Below, in pieces: positions 60,606 through 64,000 of a DNA stretch of 64,000 bases. The translations under genes and the position numbers were made by a program. The stretch is from NCBI GenBank assembly GCA_043742785.1, contig JAYTXU010000063.1, forward strand, positions 1 to 64,000. Reading direction: 5' to 3'. Every line of letters starts with the position of its first letter. Within the stretch, counting starts at the first letter, position 1. Origin of the DNA: JACQCF01 sp043742785 (GTDB lineage: Bacteria > Omnitrophota > Gorgyraeia > Zapsychrales > Fredricksoniimonadaceae). A model generated the notes under the pieces. It was not told the DNA's origin. It saw only the letters and a list, made by a program, of their open reading frames with translations, and did not search any database.

Positions 60606-61552
60606 GTCAGTCTCAGTTTGGAATGATTGGTGTTTTAATGGGAGGGTATTCTTCAGAAAGAACTATTTCATTACGTTCTGGTTCTGCGGTGGCATCTGCT
60701 TTAAGTGCCGCAGGGCATTTAGTTAAAAGCATTGATATTGAAACCAGTGATCGATCTAAAATTATTGAGATAATCAAAAAAGCTAATCTTGATGTAGCCT
60801 TTATTGCCTTACATGGTCGTTTAGGAGAAGATGGTCAGATACAATCTATTTTAGAAGAATTAGGGATTTCTTATACAGGTTCAGGAGTGCTCGCCAGTCA
60901 AAAAGCATTTAATAAAATTACGGCTCAAAGTGCTTTTGAAGATGCGGGGTTGTCTATTCCAGAAAATTTTTATATTACCAAGGGAGAGTTTGTTCATTTT
61001 AGGGATGTTTTTGGAGTTTTGAAAAAATTACCATTTGTTGTTAAGGCGGCTTGTGAAGGATCGAGTCTTGGTGTATATATGGTGAGGCATCCTTCTGGTT
61101 GGGAATCCGCCTTAAAAGATGCATTAACATTTGGTCCTTTTGTTATTGTAGAAAAGTTTATTAAAGGGCGTGAAGTAACGGTGGGTATATTTGATCGTCA
61201 GCCCTTGCCTTTGGTAGAAATTGTTACTCAAAGTTCTTTATTTGATTATCAGTCTAAATATCAAAGAGGTTTAACGAATTATGTGGTGCCGGCCCAGTTG
61301 TCAGAAGATTTAACTAAGAAAATTCAGGCGATGGCGCTTTTAGCTTATGATGTCTTAGGTTGTGAGGGTTTTGCTAGAGTGGATATTCGTATTAATGAAG
61401 TAAATCATCCTTATATTTTAGAGATCAACACTATTCCTGGATTTACAGAAACCAGTCTTTTTCCTAAGGCTGCAGCTAAGGTAGGGTTTAGCTTTTTACA
61501 GGTCTGTGAGAAATTATTAGATTTAGCTTATGCCAAAAAAGTCCAACGTTAA
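60602..61552 (+). CDS. ddl: D-alanine: D-alanine ligase
   Basis: The 316-residue ATP-grasp enzyme has 'LMGGYSSERTISLRSGSAVASAL', 'ALHGRLGEDGQIQSILEELGISYTGSG', 'VVKAACEGSSLGVYMV' and 'YILEINTIPGFTETSLFPKAA'. It supplies the dipeptide for MurF. It overlaps ftsQ by 23 bases. Confidence 0.97.
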   Translation: MSQSQFGMIGVLMGGYSSERTISLRSGSAVASALSAAGHLVKSIDIETSDRSKIIEIIKKANLDVAFIALHGRLGEDGQIQSILEELGISYTGSGVLASQKAFNKITAQSAFEDAGLSIPENFYITKGEFVHFRDVFGVLKKLPFVVKAACEGSSLGVYMVRHPSGWESALKDALTFGPFVIVEKFIKGREVTVGIFDRQPLPLVEIVTQSSLFDYQSKYQRGLTNYVVPAQLSEDLTKKIQAMALLAYDVLGCEGFARVDIRINEVNHPYILEINTIPGFTETSLFPKAAAKVGFSFLQVCEKLLDLAYAKKVQR

Positions 61553-62297
61553 AATCCCAACTATTGTTGTTATTCGACTCATTGTATTTCTCTTTATAGG
61601 AGTTATTATTTTTGGGATTTATAGCAGGACTGCGAAGTTTTTAATGACTGCTCCTATGTTTGATATTAAAGATGTCTTGGTGGATCAATCCATCAGTTTT
61701 ATTGATCATAGACCGTTAAGAGGGTTAAAAGGTCAAAATATTTTTAGTATTGATTTAGTGAAGCTTCATTGGCAGATTGCTAATCAATATTCTCAGATTT
61801 CTCAGCTACGTGTGGTACGTGAATTGCCCGATACGATTAAGATATTGGCAAAAAAGAGAGATATTCTTTTACAAGTTGCGGCACATAATAAGTTCTTAAT
61901 TGTTGATACGGAAGGCGTAACTATGTTTTATACGCCATCCCCGGTGACTTTCCCATTAGTTAAAGGGATTTCTTTAGAGAGAAGTAAAATTATTTTAGGT
62001 TCTCCTTCTACAAGCAAAGAGTTGAATCTGGTTGTAGAACTTTTGCAGGAACTAAAATCTCATCCTAATACAAGTCGACTTAAAGTCATCAGCATAGATG
62101 CTGGTAATTTATCAAAAATTCAACTGTTGGTAATGCCTAATATTCAGATTATTATTGATCAAGATGCCCTAACCGCTAAAGTAGCCATGTTAGAGATTCT
62201 TTTTCAAAATGGTAAAATTAATTGGAGTTTGGTTAAATATATTGATATTCGTTTTAAAGAACCTATTATTAATGAAAATACTCCTCAAGAGAAATAA
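61530..62297 (+). CDS. ftsQ: Cell division protein FtsQ (POTRA)
   Basis: The 255-residue protein has a basic cytoplasmic tip, one membrane helix (about 12-33), a POTRA domain (about 45-112, 'FDIKDVLVDQ' to 'VVRELPDTIKILAKKR') and a C-terminal beta domain ('LLVDTEGVTMF'-like segment). It anchors FtsL and FtsB-type partners. Its start lies inside the ddl 3' end. Confidence 0.9.
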   Translation: MPKKSNVKIPTIVVIRLIVFLFIGVIIFGIYSRTAKFLMTAPMFDIKDVLVDQSISFIDHRPLRGLKGQNIFSIDLVKLHWQIANQYSQISQLRVVRELPDTIKILAKKRDILLQVAAHNKFLIVDTEGVTMFYTPSPVTFPLVKGISLERSKIILGSPSTSKELNLVVELLQELKSHPNTSRLKVISIDAGNLSKIQLLVMPNIQIIIDQDALTAKVAMLEILFQNGKINWSLVKYIDIRFKEPIINENTPQEK

Positions 62298-62305
62298 GGT
62301 TAATT

Positions 62306-63538
62306 ATGTTAAAGAATATTAAGCGTAGTAAATATTTTTGTGGATTGGATTTAGGTTCTCAAACCATTAAAGCTGCTTTAGTAAGAGTACAGGATGAAAA
62401 TAATTTAGAGTTATTAGGTGTTTATGAATTGCCATCGGCGGGTTTAAAAGAAGCTTCCATTACTGATTTAACGGAGTTGTCTCAAACAGTTTTGCGGGCT
62501 ATTGAGGGGCTTTGCCAGAGAATTGCGATTCGTCCCACTGCAGTTCATCTAGGCATCAGTGCTGATTTATTATCTTTTCGTCGTTCTTCTGCTGTTATTC
62601 CTTTAGTCGATGCGGGAACTAAGGTAGTTGCACCTTCAGATGTGGCTAAGGTTAATCATCAAGCGCGTCTTCTGGGGGCGGGTATTGATGAGGAGATTAT
62701 TCATAGTTTTGAGCAATTTTATAAAGTGGATGATGTGAATGTCTCATTGAATCCTAGTGGTTTATATGGCCGTAAATTGGAAACTAATCTTTTGTTATTA
62801 ACAGCTAATGCTGGTCGTTTGCGTAATATGAACAAGGCTGTTCATCAAGCAGGATTTGATGTACAGAAAGTTTCTCTTTCAACCTATGCGGCAAGTCAGG
62901 TTGCTTTAGATGAATCCTTTAAAAAAGAAGGATGTGCGCTTATTGATATTGGTGCGCATATGACGAGTGTTTTGTTTTTTAAGAATGGCATTTTAGGGGA
63001 TGTTCAATTTATTCGCTGGGGGGGAGATTTTATTACTCAAAGTATTGCTGATCGATTAAGTCTAACAAGTGATCTTGCAGAAGAAATCAAGAAGACGCAT
63101 GCAGTGGCCGCTAAATTAGACCCTCAAGAAGCTTCCGGTGATATTTTAGTTAAACGAGATAAAGGTTACGTTCCTATAAGACGTCAAAGTGTATGTGAAG
63201 CTGTCGAATGGGAAATAGAAAATTTATTGACCCATTTAGAGACAGTATTAAAAGGTTCTGCTCTTTATCATCAATTAAATAAGGGGGCTGTGATTGTAGG
63301 GGGCACTGCTTTGTTGCCAGGACTTATTGAACGTATAGAACAGAGGTCAAACTTGACAGTTAGTTTAGGAATTGCTACCAAGGGTTTACAAAATCCTTCG
63401 ATCTTTGCTGGAGCGATTGGTTTAGCTCAAATGGACTATTTCCAAAGAAAAGGAAAACTGGTTAGTTTAAAAATGACCAAGAGTTGGGTTAAGAATATTT
63501 TTATTAAATTTGAAGAGTTGTGTCAGGAGTATTTTTAA
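62306..63538 (+). CDS. ftsA: Cell division protein FtsA
   Basis: The 410-residue actin-like ATPase has phosphate loop 1 'CGLDLGSQTIKAALVR', the FtsA-specific 1C domain region, phosphate loop 2 'CALIDIGAHMTSVLFFKNG' and adenosine motif 'GAVIVGGTALLPGLIERIE'. The last 15 residues ('WVKNIFIKFEELCQEYF' area) form an amphipathic helix like the FtsA membrane-targeting sequence. It tethers FtsZ, but ftsZ is not next: a terminator and a reverse-strand gene follow. Confidence 0.94.
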   Translation: MLKNIKRSKYFCGLDLGSQTIKAALVRVQDENNLELLGVYELPSAGLKEASITDLTELSQTVLRAIEGLCQRIAIRPTAVHLGISADLLSFRRSSAVIPLVDAGTKVVAPSDVAKVNHQARLLGAGIDEEIIHSFEQFYKVDDVNVSLNPSGLYGRKLETNLLLLTANAGRLRNMNKAVHQAGFDVQKVSLSTYAASQVALDESFKKEGCALIDIGAHMTSVLFFKNGILGDVQFIRWGGDFITQSIADRLSLTSDLAEEIKKTHAVAAKLDPQEASGDILVKRDKGYVPIRRQSVCEAVEWEIENLLTHLETVLKGSALYHQLNKGAVIVGGTALLPGLIERIEQRSNLTVSLGIATKGLQNPSIFAGAIGLAQMDYFQRKGKLVSLKMTKSWVKNIFIKFEELCQEYF

Positions 63539-63542
63539 ATGA

Positions 63543-63610
63543 GCACATGACTTGCGGAGAGTGTTGACGTAAGTCATTGGTGCGAATTTATCCCTGAAAG
63601 GGATTGTTTT
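63543..63610 (+). terminator. Terminator region after ftsA with two inverted repeats
   Basis: ATCCCT-gaa-AGGGAT (63590-63604) followed by TGTTTT is a compact terminator at the end of the dcw cluster. Just before it, GCAC-ATGACTT (63543-63553) can pair with AAGTCAT-tg-GTGC (63571-63583), a second, longer inverted repeat. Confidence 0.72.
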
Positions 63611-63968
63611 AAGTGTCTTTATTACGTTGATCGTTACGTCTGTGGCTTAGGTTGAAGTCAATATTCTTTAGAACGCTTCTAAGTCTAAGAAGGCTATTGA
63701 AGATATAGAGAATCCAAAAAGAATTAAATAACAGAAGGATAACAATCAGCAAAGTGTTAACTGATTGAGCCATTAGAAGTTTTTCTAGGACGCTGCTTTT
63801 CTGGACATCAATACTGACATCAATGATTTTTAATGAATTGATAAACGTTGCAACGAAGATAACAACCAGGATAATTTCAAAGAATAGAATGTAGAAATGA
63901 CGGACAATGAATTGAGCGGAACGATTGTCCCACTGGCGAATTTTGTTCATGAAATTATTGAATCCCAT
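63609..63968 (-). CDS. Small two-helix membrane protein (119 aa)
   Basis: The 119-residue protein has an amphipathic basic N-terminus ('NKIRQWDNRSAQFIVRHFY'), two long hydrophobic helices (about 26-46 and 70-92) and a basic C-terminal tail ('LSHRRNDQRNKDT'). No family is recognised. On the reverse strand GGAG lies 8 bases before the ATG. It converges with ftsA. Confidence 0.75.
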   Translation of the reverse strand: MGFNNFMNKIRQWDNRSAQFIVRHFYILFFEIILVVIFVATFINSLKIIDVSIDVQKSSVLEKLLMAQSVNTLLIVILLLFNSFWILYIFNSLLRLRSVLKNIDFNLSHRRNDQRNKDT

Positions 63969-64000
63969 AGCGCAATCTCCTTATAATTAATCATTGTATT

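Noticed and set aside
1..64000. CRISPR array or prophage
   Set aside because: No series of short repeats with regular spacers and no phage structural genes were seen on reading through.

Overview
The window is an AT-rich bacterial chromosome segment, most likely from the phylum Omnitrophota (formerly OP3). The main pointers are the N-terminal block of the 3,987-residue protein at 27435-39398 (a long signal peptide followed by a conserved segment around 'NLSPYDSNRIIPQEFG') and a 'GGID...' C-terminal tail shared by two otherwise unrelated large proteins; I associate both with this phylum from memory. Lipoprotein signals, an FtsA-type dcw cluster and a MurE with a DNPR motif indicate a diderm-like cell with meso-diaminopimelate peptidoglycan.

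Layout. 1-3.6 kb: a partial protein with a C-terminal receiver domain, a small zinc-ribbon gene, a CheY-like regulator and an MscS/CmpX-type membrane protein. 3.6-12.5 kb: a sigma70-type promoter drives rpsO-pnp, then ftsK, rodZ, rimO, pgsA, pgpA and a BI-1 family gene (translation, RNA decay, chromosome segregation, phospholipid synthesis). 12.5-13.9 kb: a reverse-strand trio (77-aa protein, isoprenylcysteine methyltransferase-like protein, pncC). 14.0-18.7 kb: the riboflavin operon ribBA-ribH-nusB-PHP-ribD-ribE behind a consensus promoter. 18.9-21.3 kb: four consecutive lipoprotein genes (CsgG-like, PEGA-like, DUF4810, DUF799). 21.3-27.4 kb: an accessory stretch with two 82-bp repeats, orphan secreted and membrane proteins, a GT-C glycosyltransferase, a trypsin-like protease, and the decayed remains of a second ribE 3' end plus a duplicate of a 73-aa gene.

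27.4-39.4 kb: one gene for a giant envelope protein. It joins a clan GH-A (GH17/GH72-like) glycosidase domain to a membrane-embedded domain that matches eukaryotic FKS/callose-type beta-1,3-glucan synthases (GT48) motif by motif. This is the most unusual object in the window.

39.7-47.4 kb: tRNA-Pro(CGG), acylphosphatase, ligA, a lipoprotein, a Xer recombinase, a short CCA-type nucleotidyltransferase, and the rbfA-nrnA-truB-ribF translation/FAD cluster. 47.4-63.6 kb: a division and cell-wall (dcw) cluster, mraZ-rsmH-ftsL-ftsI-murE-murF-mraY-murD-ftsW-murG-[MA-clan peptidase]-murC-ddl-ftsQ-ftsA. It starts with a consensus promoter and three 10-bp-phased MraZ boxes. murB is missing from its usual place between murC and ddl, and ftsZ does not follow ftsA. 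A palindromic repeat appears to be inserted in frame in murG, with a second copy just upstream of that gene. The window ends in a small reverse-strand membrane protein gene.
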